From assembly GCF_900107415.1 (NCBI RefSeq), contig NZ_FNPX01000004.1, forward strand, positions 124,001 to 188,000: a DNA stretch of 64,000 nt, written 5' to 3'. The position numbers and the translations under genes are program-made. Positions 63,096 through 64,000 of this stretch are shown piece by piece. The notes beneath the pieces were generated by a model. That model was not told the DNA's origin and made no database searches. It saw only the letters and a list, made by a program, of their open reading frames with translations. Source of the stretch: Jannaschia faecimaris. GTDB taxonomy: Bacteria > Pseudomonadota > Alphaproteobacteria > Rhodobacterales > Rhodobacteraceae. Position 1 is the stretch's first letter. Each line of letters starts with the position of its first letter.

Positions 63096-64000
63096 TTATT
63101 CCCACTCGATGGTGCCCGGAGGCTTGGAGGTGATGTCATAAGTGACGCGGTTGATGCCCGGCACTTCGTTGATGATGCGCGTAGCCGTTTCGCCAAGAAA
63201 CTCGTGGCTGAACGGATAGTAATCGGCGGTCATGCCATCCACCGAGGTCACCGCCCGTAACGCGCAGGCGAAGTCATAGGTCCGCCCGTCGCCCATCACG
63301 CCGACCGTTCGGACCGGCAGGATGGCGACGAAGGCCTGCCAGATGTCGTCGTACAGGCCGTGTTTGCGGATCTGGTCGATATAGACGGCATCGGCACGGC
63401 GCAGGATCGCCAGCTTTTCGCGCGTGATCTCACCCGGACAGCGGATGGCAAGGCCGGGACCGGGGAAGGGGTGGCGACCGATGAAGCTGGGCGGCAGGCC
63501 CAACTCGCGACCGAGGGCGCGGACCTCGTCCTTGAACAGCTCGCGCAGCGGTTCCACCAGTTTGAGGCCCATCTTCTCGGGCAGGCCGCCGACGTTGTGG
63601 TGGCTTTTGATCGTTACGCTGGGACCACCGGAAAAGGACACGGACTCGATCACATCAGGATAAAGCGTGCCTTGGGCCAAGAATTTCGCGTCGCCCACTT
63701 CAGTCGCGTGTTTCTGGAAGACGTCGATGAACAGACGCCCGATGATCTTGCGCTTGGTCTCCGGGTCCGAAACGCCGTCGAGTTCGCCCAGAAAAAGCTC
63801 CTGCTCGTCGGCGTGGATCAGCGGCATATTGTAGTTGTCGCGGAACATGGTCACGACTTCCTCGGCCTCGCCCTGTCGCAACAGGCCGTGATCGACGAAG
63901 ACGCAGGTCAACTGATCGCCGATCGCCTCGTGGATCAGGACGGCGGCCACCGACGAATCCACCCCGCCGGATAGCCCGCAGATGACCTTGGCATTGCCCA
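63096..64000 (-). CDS. guaA: GMP synthase (glutamine-hydrolysing), C-terminal part
   Basis: The 3' 301 codons of guaA; the gene continues past the end of the window. The ATP-pyrophosphatase motif [14 protein letters not shown] is visible at the edge. [17 protein letters not shown] and [16 protein letters not shown] follow, then the dimerisation domain, ending in PGTIEWE as GuaA proteins usually do. It converts XMP to GMP using glutamine. A gap of about 100 bases separates it from the acyltransferase remnant. Confidence 0.97.
   Translation of the reverse strand, partial: GNAKVICGLSGGVDSSVAAVLIHEAIGDQLTCVFVDHGLLRQGEAEEVVTMFRDNYNMPLIHADEQELFLGELDGVSDPETKRKIIGRLFIDVFQKHATEVGDAKFLAQGTLYPDVIESVSFSGGPSVTIKSHHNVGGLPEKMGLKLVEPLRELFKDEVRALGRELGLPPSFIGRHPFPGPGLAIRCPGEITREKLAILRRADAVYIDQIRKHGLYDDIWQAFVAILPVRTVGVMGDGRTYDFACALRAVTSVDGMTADYYPFSHEFLGETATRIINEVPGINRVTYDITSKPPGTIEWE

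Overview
The window is a GC-rich chromosomal segment from an alphaproteobacterium, almost certainly a marine-type Rhodobacteraceae (Roseobacter group). The evidence is the gene content: a tpa–tauR–xsc–pta–soeABC taurine locus, an Usg protein, an IalB-family protein, an RTX protein with a Hint domain, an OlsB/OlsA ornithine-lipid pair and a Fur/Mur regulator without the usual Cys motif. No phage, insertion sequence or CRISPR array was seen. Gene order is chromosomal and many neighbours share ATGA or GTGA start/stop overlaps.

Layout. 1-5.5 kb: end of olsB, olsA, a ThiE-like gene, a SpoU/TrmJ methyltransferase, heme A synthase ctaA, an M32 carboxypeptidase and a DUF1330 protein. 5.6-20 kb: the taurine dissimilation locus. 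TauABC imports taurine, Tpa converts it to sulfoacetaldehyde, Xsc gives sulfite plus acetyl phosphate, Pta yields acetyl-CoA, and SoeABC oxidises sulfite to sulfate at the quinone pool. TauR (MocR family) lies inside the locus. The tpa and xsc upstream regions carry matching CTGG-type direct repeats with exactly 23-bp spacing, and TauC has an unusual periplasmic insert. 20-26.5 kb: an MFS transporter, then cobalamin genes cobB-cobA diverging from cbiD-cobK, the latter overlapping alkA and an esterase. 26.7-34.9 kb: an HNH protein, a broken NhaP-type antiporter, a DUF985 cupin, two EamA exporters, enolase, a PilZ protein, Fur/Mur and SelO. 34.9-46.9 kb: nucleoside hydrolase, an iron-binding protein, MazG, an M20 amidohydrolase, GluQ, TrmFO, a LysR regulator, GyrA, Usg, DsbB and a YqaA-type membrane protein. 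47-51.6 kb: a zinc metallopeptidase, tRNA-Leu(CAA), about 830 bp of non-coding DNA and the RTX/Hint protein. 51.7-59.2 kb: cell-envelope genes, namely a small membrane protein, an FbpC-like ATPase, divergent MepK-like and L,D-transpeptidase genes, an overlapping lpxD–ACP–ketosynthase operon, and ialB. 59.2-64 kb: a candidate small RNA or attenuator, a DUF853 ATPase, a GNAT acetyltransferase, a decayed OafA-type acyltransferase and the 3' part of guaA.

The most unusual points are the paired TauR-box architecture, the cadherin-like insert in TauC, the LpxD–ACP–KAS operon, the small RNA/attenuator candidate upstream of ialB, and two genes that read as recently inactivated. I did not find a wholly new multi-gene system; the rest is ordinary Rhodobacteraceae chromosome. 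Functional assignments rest on motif recognition by eye; no database search was run.
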